Origin: Acidimicrobiaceae bacterium
GTDB lineage: Bacteria > Actinomycetota > Acidimicrobiia > Acidimicrobiales > RAAP-2
NCBI GenBank assembly: GCA_027306585.1
Contig: DAHUZJ010000046.1
Coordinates: 1 to 33,758, forward strand
Length of the DNA: 33,758 nt
Reading direction: 5' to 3'
Part shown: positions 1 to 8,008 of the stretch, in pieces
Position numbering within the stretch: the stretch's first letter is position 1
Layout of the letters: the number at the start of each line of letters is the position of its first letter
Translations under genes and position numbers: made by a program
Notes under the pieces: generated by a model
Databases searched by the model: none
The model's input: the letters and a program-made list of their open reading frames with translations, nothing else
What the model was told of the DNA's origin: nothing

Positions 1-905
1 CCGGCCTGGAGGAGCCCGGCCACCGACGCCGCCGACGCCGCCTCGCAGAAGACCGATTCCTCCTCGGCGAGGAACCGGTAGGCAGCAAGGATCTGCTCGT
101 CGGTCACGGCGGCGATGGCGCCGCCGGACTCGCTCGCCGCCGCCGTGGCCGAGTACCAGCTGGCCGGGTTCCCGATCCGGATGGCGGTGGCGACGGTCTC
201 GGGATGCTCGATCGGGTGACCTTCCACGATGGGCGCCGCGCCGGCGGCCTGGAAGCCGAGCATCCTGGGCAGCTTGGTCGCGCGGCCGGCCGCCCGGTAC
301 TCGAGGTAGCCGCGCCAATAGGCGGTGATGTTCCCGGCGTTGCCGACCGGGATGCAATGGACGTCCGGGGCATCACCGAGCACGTCGACGATCTCGAACG
401 CGCCCGTCTTCTGCCCTTCGATCCGGTGCGGGTTGACCGAATTGACCACCGTGACCGGCGCCCGGGTCGGGAGCTCGCGCACGATGGCCAGCGCCTGGTC
501 GAAGTTGCCACGGACCTGGAGCACCCGGGCACCGTGGACGAGCGCCTGGGCCAGCTTCCCGAGCGCGATGTGCCCCTCGGGGATGAGCACGGCACAGGCC
601 AGCCCGGCCCGGGCGGCGTACGCGGCCGCCGACGCCGAGGTGTTGCCGGTCGATGCGCAGACCACCGCCTTGGCGCCCTCGGCCACGGCCTTGGAGATGG
701 CCATCGTCATGCCGCGGTCCTTGAACGACCCGGTTGGGTTGGCCCCCTCCACCTTCAGCCACACACGGGCGCCCACACGTTCGGACAGCCGCGGCGCAGG
801 GACGAGCGGGGTCCCGCCCTCGAGGAGGGTCACCACCGGGTCGCCCGGGCCGACCGGGAGCATGTCCCGGTACTCCTCGATCACGCCTCGCCAGCCGGCC
901 GGCAC
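1..905 (-). CDS. thrC: Threonine synthase, 3' end beyond window
   Basis: PLP enzyme that converts O-phosphohomoserine to threonine and phosphate, the last step of threonine synthesis in the cytoplasm. About 301 residues are visible. The PLP-lysine motif [11 protein letters not shown] is present, followed by the Ser/Thr-rich [14 protein letters not shown] segment and the glycine-rich phosphate loop [12 protein letters not shown], as in the bacterial ThrC family. The start is GTG at 905, two bases after the hom stop codon (908-910), with a run of G just upstream as a possible ribosome site. The tight spacing suggests translation coupled to hom. The C-terminus, and probably thrB, lie beyond the left edge. 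The identification is firm; only the missing end is unknown. Confidence 0.95.
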   Translation of the reverse strand, partial: MPAGWRGVIEEYRDMLPVGPGDPVVTLLEGGTPLVPAPRLSERVGARVWLKVEGANPTGSFKDRGMTMAISKAVAEGAKAVVCASTGNTSASAAAYAARAGLACAVLIPEGHIALGKLAQALVHGARVLQVRGNFDQALAIVRELPTRAPVTVVNSVNPHRIEGQKTGAFEIVDVLGDAPDVHCIPVGNAGNITAYWRGYLEYRAAGRATKLPRMLGFQAAGAAPIVEGHPIEHPETVATAIRIGNPASWYSATAAASESGGAIAAVTDEQILAAYRFLAEEESVFCEAASAASVAGLLQA

Positions 906-907
906 CG

Positions 908-2284
908 TCAGCCCCCCACGGCCGGCGCGGCGGCACCGACGCCGGCGTCGCCGACCTCTGGCTCGATCACCCGGAGCACGCCGCCCACCCGGTCGACGGC
1001 CTCGAGGCGTCGCAGCTCGTCGAGGGTGGCCCGTACGTCCCCCTCCCGGGCAGCATGGGTCAAGAAGACCAGACGGGCTTCGTCGCCCAGTCCGACCTGC
1101 TCCATCGCCCGGATGGAGACCTGGTGCCGCCCGAACACGGCGGCGACGGCGGCGAGGACCCCAGGGCGGTCGGCGACGTCCATGCTGAGGTAGAAGGCCG
1201 AGCGAAGGTCCTCCATGGGACGAACCACCGCCGGGTGGCGCCGGGGCGGCGGCGCGGACGCCCCGGCCCGGAGGTTCCGGGCAGCGTCGATCAGGTCACC
1301 GAGCACGGCGCTGGCCGTCGGTGCGCCGCCGGCGCCGCGACCGTAGAGCATGAGCTCCCCCGCCGCCGCGCCCTCGACGAAGACGGCGTTGAAGGCACCC
1401 CGCACCGACGCGAGGGGGTGCGACCGGGGCACCATCGCGGGGTGGACGCGGACCGAGATGTCGGGGCCCCCGTCGACGAGCTCGGCGACCGCCAGGAGCT
1501 TCACGACGTAGCCGAGGCGGCTGGCATAGGCGACGTCCACCGCTCGGACCCCGGTGATCCCCTCCCGGAAGACGTCGGCCCCGAGGATCTCGCTCCCGAA
1601 CGCCAGCCCGGCGAGGATGGCGGCCTTGGCGGCGGCATCGTCACCGGAGACGTCGGCCGAGGGATCGCGCTCGGCGAGGCCGAGCTCCTGCGCCTCGGCG
1701 AGGACCTCCTCGTAGTCCGAGCCGTCCTCGGTCATGCGGGTGAGGATGTAGTTGGTCGTGCCGTTGACGATCCCCATGACGCGGAGGACTCGCTCGCCGG
1801 CGAGCGACTCCCGCAGGGGTCGGATGACGGGGATGGCACCGGCCACGGCCGCCTCGTAGAGGAGGTCGACGCCGTGCTCCGCGGCCAGCGCCGCCAGCTC
1901 GGCGCCGGCCTCGGCCAGGAGGGCCTTGTTGGCGGTCACGACCGGGCGGCCGGCACGCAGCGCCGTCTCGACGAGCGTCCGGGCCGGGTCGATCCCGCCG
2001 ACGAGCTCGACCACGACGTCGACGTCCGGCCGTTCGACCAGGGCCTTGGCGTCCGCCGTGAGCAGGCCGGCCGGCACACCGGGGCCCCGGTCCTTCGCCA
2101 GGTCGAGGACGGCGATGCCCACGAGCTCGAGCCGGGTCCCCGTCCGGGCGGCGATCTCGTCGCCGTGCGCCGTGAGCAGCTCGGCCAGCGCGCTCCCGAC
2201 GTTGCCGCAGCCGAGGAGGGCCACCCGCACGGGCGCCGCGCCGACGTCGGCGGCTCGGCTGGCGGACGGGCGGCCTGCGGTCAC
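908..2284 (-). CDS. hom: Homoserine dehydrogenase with ACT domain
   Basis: NAD(P)H-dependent reduction of aspartate semialdehyde to homoserine, the branch point to threonine and methionine. It has 458 residues. The N-terminal Rossmann motif [19 protein letters not shown] is followed by the catalytic domain with [14 protein letters not shown] and the lysine-containing segment around [19 protein letters not shown]. The C-terminal ACT domain begins near [17 protein letters not shown] and is expected to bind threonine for feedback inhibition, as in the family. The GTG start at 2284 lies 38 bases after the lysA stop. A later in-frame GTG at 2230 would trim about 18 residues and still keep the Rossmann fold. 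It is the middle gene of lysA-hom-thrC. Confidence 0.95.
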   Translation of the reverse strand: MTAGRPSASRAADVGAAPVRVALLGCGNVGSALAELLTAHGDEIAARTGTRLELVGIAVLDLAKDRGPGVPAGLLTADAKALVERPDVDVVVELVGGIDPARTLVETALRAGRPVVTANKALLAEAGAELAALAAEHGVDLLYEAAVAGAIPVIRPLRESLAGERVLRVMGIVNGTTNYILTRMTEDGSDYEEVLAEAQELGLAERDPSADVSGDDAAAKAAILAGLAFGSEILGADVFREGITGVRAVDVAYASRLGYVVKLLAVAELVDGGPDISVRVHPAMVPRSHPLASVRGAFNAVFVEGAAAGELMLYGRGAGGAPTASAVLGDLIDAARNLRAGASAPPPRRHPAVVRPMEDLRSAFYLSMDVADRPGVLAAVAAVFGRHQVSIRAMEQVGLGDEARLVFLTHAAREGDVRATLDELRRLEAVDRVGGVLRVIEPEVGDAGVGAAAPAVGG

Positions 2285-2322
2285 CCGCTCACGGTACCGC
2301 CTCCAGCCGACCCGCCCGGAAG

Positions 2323-3666
2323 CTACGTGTCGAGACGCAGGAGGTCGTCGAGGGTCTCGCCCCGGACGACGACCCGTGCGGCGCCGTCGGCGACGAACAC
2401 GACGGGCGGCCGGGGCACCTTGTTGTAGTTGGACGCCATCGAGTACCCGTACGCACCCGTCACGGGGGTGGCGAGCACGTCGCCCACGGCGAGGTCGGAC
2501 GGGAGGCAGGCCTCGGCGACGAGGACGTCGCCCGTCTCGCAATGCTTGCCCACGACCCGCGCCCTCAGCCGACGCGGCGCGTCGGGCTCGCGTGGAAGGA
2601 AGGCCTCGTAGCCGCTCCCGTAGAGGACCGGGCGCGGGTTGTCGCTCATCCCGCCGTCGACCGCCACGTAGGTGCGGATCCCCGGCAGCACCTTGATCGT
2701 GCCCACCCGGTAGAGGGTCAGGGCGGCGCCTGCGACGATGGAGCGTCCCGGCTCGGCGGTGATGCGAGCCGACGAGTCGACCCCCGTCCGAGCGCACGCC
2801 TCGCGGGCCGCCGCCGCCCATTCCGACTGCGACGGCGCCTGCTCACTGTTGACGTACGCCACGCCGAGCCCTCCCCCCACCACCAGCTCGGGCAGCCCGA
2901 GCGGGGCGAAGAACCCGCCCAGCACCTCCGCCGCCTCCTCGAAGTGCCCCACGTCGAAGACCTGGCTCCCGATGTGGGCGTGGACCCCGACCAGCTCGAC
3001 ACCGGGCAGCAGCTCGAGGGCTGCCACCGCTTGCGCGGCGGCGCCCGACGCCACCGAGAAGCCGAACTTCGAGTCCTCCTGGCCGGTGCGGACGAACTCG
3101 TGGGTATGGACCTCGACCCCGGGGGTGACGCGCACGAGCACCTTGGGACGCGCTGCGCCCCGCCCCGGTGCGACCCCGCCCGGGCGGTCGGTGGGGCGTT
3201 CGGTGGGTCGTTCGGTCAGGCGGCCGATGCGGGCGATCTCGTCGAAGGAATCGACGACGATGCGCCCCACCCCTACCTCCAGGGCCCTGGCGAGCTCCGC
3301 GTCCGACTTGTTGTTGCCATGCAGCACCAACCGCTCCGGCGGGACGCCGGCGGCGAGCGCCACGTGCAGCTCGCCGCCCGTGGAGACATCGAGGCACATC
3401 CCCTCCTCGTGGGCCAGGCGCGCCATCGCCCGGCAGAGGAACGCCTTGGTGGCATAGGCGACGCCGTCACCCCAGGCGGCCACGGCCTCGCGGCAGCGGG
3501 CGCGCAGGTGGGCCTCGTCGTAGACGAAGAGCGGCGTCCCGTGCTCCCGGGCGAGGTCGAGCAGGTCGCAGCCGCCGACCGACAGGTGCCCGCTCGGGGC
3601 CACGTCGGCGGTATCGGGGAGCAGGCGGCGCTCCGGTGGGGCGGTCGGCGGTGCCGTCGGCGGCAT
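2323..3666 (-). CDS. lysA: Diaminopimelate decarboxylase
   Basis: PLP-dependent decarboxylation of meso-diaminopimelate to lysine. It has 447 residues and is the first gene of the lysA-hom-thrC operon. The alanine-racemase-like barrel carries the PLP lysine in GVAYATKAFLCRAM, HIGSQ, the phosphate-binding EPGRSIVAGA and the C-terminal active-site KHCETGD and YGYSMASNYN. All expected catalytic elements are visible. Unusual is a low-complexity insert near the middle with TERP-TERP-TDRP repeats, encoded around 3186-3222, between two barrel elements. The ATG at 3666 was chosen because TATCCT on the minus strand ends eight bases upstream and no Shine-Dalgarno sequence is seen, which fits a leaderless mRNA. 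Confidence 0.95.
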   Translation of the reverse strand: MPPTAPPTAPPERRLLPDTADVAPSGHLSVGGCDLLDLAREHGTPLFVYDEAHLRARCREAVAAWGDGVAYATKAFLCRAMARLAHEEGMCLDVSTGGELHVALAAGVPPERLVLHGNNKSDAELARALEVGVGRIVVDSFDEIARIGRLTERPTERPTDRPGGVAPGRGAARPKVLVRVTPGVEVHTHEFVRTGQEDSKFGFSVASGAAAQAVAALELLPGVELVGVHAHIGSQVFDVGHFEEAAEVLGGFFAPLGLPELVVGGGLGVAYVNSEQAPSQSEWAAAAREACARTGVDSSARITAEPGRSIVAGAALTLYRVGTIKVLPGIRTYVAVDGGMSDNPRPVLYGSGYEAFLPREPDAPRRLRARVVGKHCETGDVLVAEACLPSDLAVGDVLATPVTGAYGYSMASNYNKVPRPPVVFVADGAARVVVRGETLDDLLRLDT

Positions 3667-3674
3667 GGACGTGC

Positions 3675-3680
3675 AGGATA
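3675..3680 (-). promoter_or_regulatory. Predicted lysA -10 box
   Basis: TATCCT on the minus strand, eight bases before the lysA ATG. This fits the actinobacterial TAnnnT -10 pattern and places the transcript start at or next to the start codon. No convincing -35 was seen. Confidence 0.55.
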
Positions 3681-3743
3681 GGCACCGACCGCGCTGGGCG
3701 GGGCCGGACACTTCCCTGGGGCGCGGGCCGCTCGGTGGGGCGG

Positions 3744-3759
3744 GCCCCGGCGCCGGGGC
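3744..3759. promoter_or_regulatory. 16-bp perfect GC palindrome before tRNA-Arg
   Basis: GCCCCGGCGCCGGGGC is a perfect palindrome ending three bases before the tRNA-Arg -10 box, so it reaches into the spacer and -35 area. It also lies upstream of lysA on the other strand. It could be an operator, a hairpin or a chance product of high GC. Confidence 0.3.
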
Positions 3760-3762
3760 GGC

Positions 3763-3768
3763 TACGAT
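3763..3768 (+). promoter_or_regulatory. Predicted tRNA-Arg -10 box
   Basis: TACGAT lies 14 bases before the mature tRNA 5' end, leaving room for a short 5' leader to be removed by RNase P. No clear -35 is visible. Confidence 0.5.
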
Positions 3769-3782
3769 CGAACGTCGCGCTC

Positions 3783-3854
3783 GCCCCAGTAGCTCAGCGG
3801 ATAGAGCACCGGCCTCCGGAGCCGGGTGCGCAGGTTCGAGTCCTGCCTGGGGCG
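3783..3854 (+). tRNA. tRNA-Arg (anticodon CCG)
   Basis: The cloverleaf can be drawn by hand. The acceptor stem GCCCCAG pairs with CTGGGGC and the D arm is GCTC/GAGC. The anticodon stem CCGGC/GCCGG encloses the loop CTCCGGA with anticodon CCG, reading the arginine codon CGG. The T arm is GCAGG/CCTGC with loop TTCGAGT. The discriminator base is G at 3854 and the next bases are CAC, so the 3' CCA is not encoded and must be added by tRNA nucleotidyltransferase. argS lies about 2 kb away on the other strand, probably by coincidence. Confidence 0.95.
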
Positions 3855-3896
3855 CACAACTCCCACGTGGCGCCGAAGTCCATGAACGCTCCGGGG

Positions 3897-3902
3897 TAGG
3901 GT
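3897..3902 (+). promoter_or_regulatory. Predicted phoU -10 box
   Basis: TAGGGT followed by seven bases and then the GTG of phoU at 3910. The arrangement implies a leaderless mRNA and supports that start. Confidence 0.5.
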
Positions 3903-3909
3903 CCGAGCA

Positions 3910-4506
3910 GTGGGCCGTCCTGCCGAAGAACCCGTCTTGCACCTGTTCGCGCTGGTGAGCGAGGCGCTCGCCCGCGCGACGTGGGCGCTCCTCAACGGCG
4001 ACGCCGAGCTCGGCCGAGCCGTGGTCGAGGACGACCGGGAGATCGACGACCAGACGGCTGCCGTGGAGGCTCGCATCTGGTCCCACATCGAGGCCGAGCG
4101 ACCGGGGGCGGACGAGCTGCGCCACCTCGTGGGCATGCTGCTGCTCCTCTCCGAGCTCGAGCGGAGCGCCGACCTCGCCGAGCACATTGCGCAGCGGGCG
4201 GTCGCCAACCTCGGCGCCGACATGACGCCCGTGAGCCGCGGCATCGTCCAGCGGATGTCCGAGGTGGCGGTCGAGATGTGGCGGTCGGCCGCCGAGGCCT
4301 ACGCGGGCGGCAATGCGCAGCACCTCGAGCTCGACGAGGAGGACGAGGAGCTCGACATCCTCCACGGCCGGCTCTCCAAGGAGGTGGCCACCGGCACGAT
4401 GGAGCCGCCGGTGGCCGCACAGGTCACGCTGCTTGCCCGGTTCTACGAGCGGATCGGCGACCACGCGGTCAACCTCAGCCGGCGGGTGGCGTCCTTCCAG
4501 AGCTGA
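3910..4506 (+). CDS. phoU: PhoU-family phosphate regulator
   Basis: PhoU proteins are cytoplasmic helical-bundle regulators that link the Pst phosphate transporter to PhoR-type kinases. This one has 198 residues, a little short of the usual 215-240. The two PhoU repeats are visible: LLLSELERSADLAEHIAQRA in the first half and LLARFYERIGDHAVNLSRRV in the second, each with the conserved E/D-R...D-A metal-contacting pattern. An in-frame stop at 3883-3885 bars any long upstream extension. GTG at 3910 is the best start, with TAGGGT seven bases before it and no Shine-Dalgarno. No pst or phoR genes are nearby, so this is a stand-alone copy. The short N-terminus lacks part of the first helix. Confidence 0.88.
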   Translation: MGRPAEEPVLHLFALVSEALARATWALLNGDAELGRAVVEDDREIDDQTAAVEARIWSHIEAERPGADELRHLVGMLLLLSELERSADLAEHIAQRAVANLGADMTPVSRGIVQRMSEVAVEMWRSAAEAYAGGNAQHLELDEEDEELDILHGRLSKEVATGTMEPPVAAQVTLLARFYERIGDHAVNLSRRVASFQS

Positions 4507-4548
4507 GCGGGGCCGAGGGGGGCTGCCGCCGGACCACCCGGCCGGGGG

Positions 4549-5781
4549 TCACTGGACGGTGACCAAGGTGCCGATCGGCGTGTAGGGCCACAGGGCGCCG
4601 GCTGTTGTCACCCTCATCTCGACGCAGCCGTTGCTCTGCGGGAAGCCGTAGGACGCGCGGACGAACCCGTGGAGGGCGTCGCCACCGTTGAAGTAGCTGG
4701 CCCACGGGACTGTCGGATCGTTGTAGTGGGACCCTGTGACGTTGGTCCCGATCATCGTCGACGCCCGCACGTGCTCGAAGACGTTGAACGTGCCGTTTGT
4801 GGTTGTCGCCCCCGGCACCCCGGTGTTGACCGGGACGTTCGTGAACTGCGGGGCGCCGTTCACCCATGCTGTGAGGTGCTCGGGAAGTGTCTTGGAGACG
4901 AGGACGTACGTGTAGGGCCCGGTGCTCGCCTTGTTGGCCACCACGTCCGAGAGGAGCGTGGTCCACACCTTGGGGCCGGCGACGCCGTCGACTGTCAGCC
5001 CGTTCTGTGTCTCGAAGGCCATGACGGCGCCCTTCGTGATGGCGTTCGCCTGGCCGGGCGTGAACTGGGAGGTCAGCTGGGCCGGCAGGTTGGACCACCG
5101 CCACGGCAGTGTGCCCGCCTGCGGCTGCGCCAGGTCCTGCGGCGCGAGCCCGGACGGCTCGGTGTAGGAGACAGGCAGGTAGCCGAGCTGGGCGAGCAGT
5201 TGCTGCAGGCGGAGCGTGCTCCCGGCGGCAATTGTGAAGCTCACGGCGGTGGTGGCCGCGAGGTGCCTGCCGCTCGTGTCCCGGGTGCCCGATGTGCCTC
5301 CGGGCACCGAGACGGTGTACTTCGTGAACGGCACGAACGGCGCCGTCGGCGCGAACGTGAGGGTGCTGCCACTGCGCTGCCAGCTCCCGGCGACCGGCGG
5401 TGTGATCGACGGCATGGGGCCGCCCTGCTCGATCGGCGCGGAGAACTCGAGCGTCACTGTCGTGTTGGACGCCACGCTCTGGGCGCCCGACGCCGGCGAG
5501 CTCTTGGTGAGGGTCAACGCGGTGGGCTTGCCACCCCCGCCGCCCGATCCCCCGCCGCCCGACGCGGTGGCCGTTGCCCCGGAACCGGAGCCTCCACCCG
5601 CACCACTCCCGGTGCCGCCGGGGCTTCCGCCCCCGGTGTGGTGGCGGCTCACGGCATAGGCGAGCCCGCCGGCGCCGGCCAGGAGGGCCACGACGACCGC
5701 GCCGGTGACCCACGGCCAGAACCGCTTGCGCGTCGTTCGTCGCTGATGGGCTGCCACTGCGTGCACGCTCGTCTCCGACAT
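4549..5781 (-). CDS. L,D-transpeptidase with Ig-like and peptidoglycan-binding domains
   Basis: Predicted membrane-anchored or exported L,D-transpeptidase that makes 3-3 cross-links in peptidoglycan. It has 410 residues. A cytoplasmic N-terminus rich in Arg precedes one membrane segment near residues 24-45. A Gly/Ser-rich linker, an Ig-like domain (SSPASGAQSVASNTTVTLEF) and a peptidoglycan-binding-like segment (VMAFETQNGLTVDGVAGPKV) follow. The YkuD catalytic domain contains H371 and C386 in HGFVRASYGFPQSNGC. The architecture resembles mycobacterial Ldt enzymes. The ATG at 5781 was chosen because it directly precedes the basic and membrane region, although its ribosome site is poor. Threonine is often encoded by ACA here (for example 4603-4608), unlike in neighbouring cytoplasmic genes. 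Confidence 0.9.
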   Translation of the reverse strand: MSETSVHAVAAHQRRTTRKRFWPWVTGAVVVALLAGAGGLAYAVSRHHTGGGSPGGTGSGAGGGSGSGATATASGGGGSGGGGGKPTALTLTKSSPASGAQSVASNTTVTLEFSAPIEQGGPMPSITPPVAGSWQRSGSTLTFAPTAPFVPFTKYTVSVPGGTSGTRDTSGRHLAATTAVSFTIAAGSTLRLQQLLAQLGYLPVSYTEPSGLAPQDLAQPQAGTLPWRWSNLPAQLTSQFTPGQANAITKGAVMAFETQNGLTVDGVAGPKVWTTLLSDVVANKASTGPYTYVLVSKTLPEHLTAWVNGAPQFTNVPVNTGVPGATTTNGTFNVFEHVRASTMIGTNVTGSHYNDPTVPWASYFNGGDALHGFVRASYGFPQSNGCVEMRVTTAGALWPYTPIGTLVTVQ

Positions 5782-5840
5782 CAACGGGACCGGTCGGTCG
5801 CGAACGACCCCGGGGCTGCACCGATCCCTCCCGCCCCGGA

Positions 5841-5846
5841 ACCCTA
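5841..5846 (-). promoter_or_regulatory. Predicted L,D-transpeptidase -10 box
   Basis: TAGGGT on the minus strand between argS and the L,D-transpeptidase gene. It would give a 5' leader of roughly 50 bases before the ATG at 5781. TTGCAG lies a little upstream but at a spacing of about 13, too short for a normal -35. Confidence 0.35.
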
Positions 5847-5901
5847 CCCACCCACCGATCTGCAACGTACGCGGGTTGCGTTCCCCCCGGTTGCGATCCG
5901 G

Positions 5902-7626
5902 CTACATGCGGTCGGGCGCGGCGATGCCGAGGAGGTGCAGCCCGGTGGCGAGCACGCGAGCCGTCGCATCGGCGAGGAGCAGCCGGGTGTCGCGTCGTTC
6001 CTGGTCGGGCGCCCGAAGGATCGGGCAGCGCTCGTAGAGGTCGGTGAAGGTGGCCGCCAAACCGAACAGGTAGGCGCAGAGCTTGGAAGGCGCTGAGAGC
6101 TCGGCCGCAGACGCCACGGCCGACCCGAACCCGAGCAGGGCGAGGGCGAGCGCCCGCTCCTCCGGCTCGTCCAGCCGCGTCGGCGTGCCGGGCGCCGGGA
6201 CCGCCACCTCGCCCCGGCGGAAGATGGACCGGATCCGGGCGTGGGCGTACTGCAGGTAGGGGCCGGTGTCGCCCTCGAAGGCGAGCATCCGGTCCCAGTC
6301 GAACACGTAGTCCTTGGTGCGGTCGGTCGAGAGGTCGGCGTACTTCACGGCACCGATCCCGAGTGCCTGTGCCACGGCGCCGCGCTCGTCGGCGGACATG
6401 TCGGCCCCGCGCTCGGCGATGGCCGCCTTGGCGCGCGTCACCGCCTCGTCGAGCAGGTCCACGAGGCGCACCGACTCCCCCGAGCGCGTCTTGAACATCT
6501 TGCGGTCCGCCCCGAGGACGCTGCCGAAGGCGACGTGCTCGGCACGGACGCCCTCCCCGAGCCACCCGGCCAGGCGCGCCACGGCGAAGCACATGGCGAG
6601 GTGCTGAGCCTGCGGGGAACCGACCACGTAGAGCAGGCGGGCAGCCCCCAGCCGTCCCACCCGGTCGCGGATGGCCGCGAGGTCGGTCGCGGCGTAGCCG
6701 TAGCCATCGTCGGACTTCTGGACGATGAGCGGCAGGGGGTCCCCGTTGCGGTTGGCGAACCCGGGCGGGAACACGCAGCGGGCACCGGCGTCCTCCACCA
6801 GCAGGCCCAGGGTCTCGAGGTCGGCCACCACCGCGGGCAGCATCGGGTTGTAGAAGCTCTCGCCCACGACGTCGTCGTCCGTGAGGAGCACGCCGAGCTT
6901 GGCGTACACCTCGTCGAAGTAGTGGATGCTCTCGGCCACCAGCACCTGCCACAGCCGCAACGTCTCGGGATCGCCGCCCTGGAGGAGGACCACCCGGCGC
7001 CGGCTCCGCTCCCGGAACCCCTCGTCCGCCTCGAACGAGGCGCGGGCCTCCCGGTAGAAGCCGTTCAGGTCCCCCACCGAGAGCTCGTGGACGGCCTCTT
7101 GCTCGCCGAGATCGAGAAGGTGCTCGATGAGCATCCCGAACGGCGTGCCCCAGTCGCCGACGTGGTTCTCCCGGACCACCCGGTGGCCGAGATGGCCGAG
7201 GATCCGGCACAGCGCGTCGCCGATCACCGTCGACCGAAGGTGGCCGACATGCATCTCCTTGGCGACGTTGGGTGCCGAGTAGTCGACGACCACGGTGTCG
7301 GGCGACGCCGCCGTCGCCACCCCAAGCCGGTCCTCGGCGGCCATGCCCACCACCAGCTCGCCCAGGAACCGGCGGGACAGCGTGAGGTTCACGAACCCCG
7401 GCCCGCTGATCTCCACCGTCTCGCAGACGTCGTCCAGGCGGGCGGCCCCGACGACGGCCGTCGCCACCTCGCGGGGGTCACGGCCGAGGCGCTTGGCCAA
7501 CGGCAGGGCCCCGTTCGCCTGGAAGTCGGCGCGGTCCGACGGACGGAGGACGGGGTCGCTCCCCGGCGCCACGGCATCGAACCCGACTTGGAGACGTTCG
7601 GCCAAGAGGGTGAGCACGTCGGGCAT
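5902..7626 (-). CDS. argS: Arginyl-tRNA synthetase
   Basis: Class I aminoacyl-tRNA synthetase that charges tRNA-Arg. It has 574 residues, the normal length. An N-terminal Add1-like domain precedes the HIGH signature, present as HVGH within APNVAKEMHVGHLRST near residue 126. The KMSKS position reads KMFKTRSGE, an accepted ArgRS variation. The C-terminal DALR anticodon-binding domain includes the conserved YAHARIRSIFRR and ends in a family-like HLLGIAAPDRM. The ATG at 7626 lacks a clear Shine-Dalgarno. The gene lies between the FmdB-like gene (88-base gap) and the L,D-transpeptidase gene, all on the minus strand. In many actinobacteria argS directly precedes lysA; here other genes separate them. 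Confidence 0.97.
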   Translation of the reverse strand: MPDVLTLLAERLQVGFDAVAPGSDPVLRPSDRADFQANGALPLAKRLGRDPREVATAVVGAARLDDVCETVEISGPGFVNLTLSRRFLGELVVGMAAEDRLGVATAASPDTVVVDYSAPNVAKEMHVGHLRSTVIGDALCRILGHLGHRVVRENHVGDWGTPFGMLIEHLLDLGEQEAVHELSVGDLNGFYREARASFEADEGFRERSRRRVVLLQGGDPETLRLWQVLVAESIHYFDEVYAKLGVLLTDDDVVGESFYNPMLPAVVADLETLGLLVEDAGARCVFPPGFANRNGDPLPLIVQKSDDGYGYAATDLAAIRDRVGRLGAARLLYVVGSPQAQHLAMCFAVARLAGWLGEGVRAEHVAFGSVLGADRKMFKTRSGESVRLVDLLDEAVTRAKAAIAERGADMSADERGAVAQALGIGAVKYADLSTDRTKDYVFDWDRMLAFEGDTGPYLQYAHARIRSIFRRGEVAVPAPGTPTRLDEPEERALALALLGFGSAVASAAELSAPSKLCAYLFGLAATFTDLYERCPILRAPDQERRDTRLLLADATARVLATGLHLLGIAAPDRM

Positions 7627-7714
7627 GTCCCATCATCGCACCCGCCCACCGAGACCCGGCCAGCCGGCGGGCGGCACCCGGGAGCCACGCGGCCACGGCC
7701 GCCGGTGAGGACCG

Positions 7715-7945
7715 TCAGGCCTGGCAGGCGCAGGCGCCCCCGCAACCGCCGGCCACCGGCGCACCGCAGGCCCCGGGCATCGCCTCCGGTGAGCCGGCGG
7801 TCCCGGTGGTGGCGAACACCGGCAGGAGCCGGGTCGCGCCCACGTGGCCCGAAGGACACACGGCGGGCGCGTCCGCCGTCGCCATCGGCCGGCGCTCCTC
7901 GTACACCGTCCCGCAGGTGCGGCAACGGAAGTCGTACAGCGGCAT
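7715..7945 (-). CDS. FmdB-family zinc ribbon protein
   Basis: Small 76-residue protein beginning MPLYDFRCRTCG, the hallmark of the FmdB/CxxC_CxxC_SSSS putative regulatory family. CxxC near the N-terminus and CPSGH about 25 residues later form the predicted zinc ribbon. The C-terminus is a cysteine- and glycine-rich tail (CGGACACQA) that might bind additional metal. The molecular role of the family is not firmly known. The ATG at 7945 is supported by a strong Shine-Dalgarno, GGAGGTGA, six bases upstream. This contrasts with the leaderless-type starts nearby. Confidence 0.85.
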   Translation of the reverse strand: MPLYDFRCRTCGTVYEERRPMATADAPAVCPSGHVGATRLLPVFATTGTAGSPEAMPGACGAPVAGGCGGACACQA

Positions 7946-8008
7946 CGTGGTCACCTCCGTCGGCACGTCACGCCGCCTCGCCGCTGCACCCCAGGGTGGG
8001 GACACCGC

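Noticed and set aside
734-2428. Long plus-strand open frame across hom and thrC
   Set aside because: It is opposite to hom, whose Rossmann and ACT motifs are clear. The plus-strand product is low-complexity Arg/Gly/Asp-rich, as expected from high-GC antisense frames.
3667-3782. Lysine or threonine leader, riboswitch or attenuator before lysA-hom-thrC
   Set aside because: The predicted lysA promoter leaves no leader RNA, and I saw no L-box fold or Thr/Lys-rich leader peptide.
4475-7210. Very long minus-strand frame over argS and the L,D-transpeptidase
   Set aside because: It runs in the wrong phase through both recognised genes and has no domain-like sequence.
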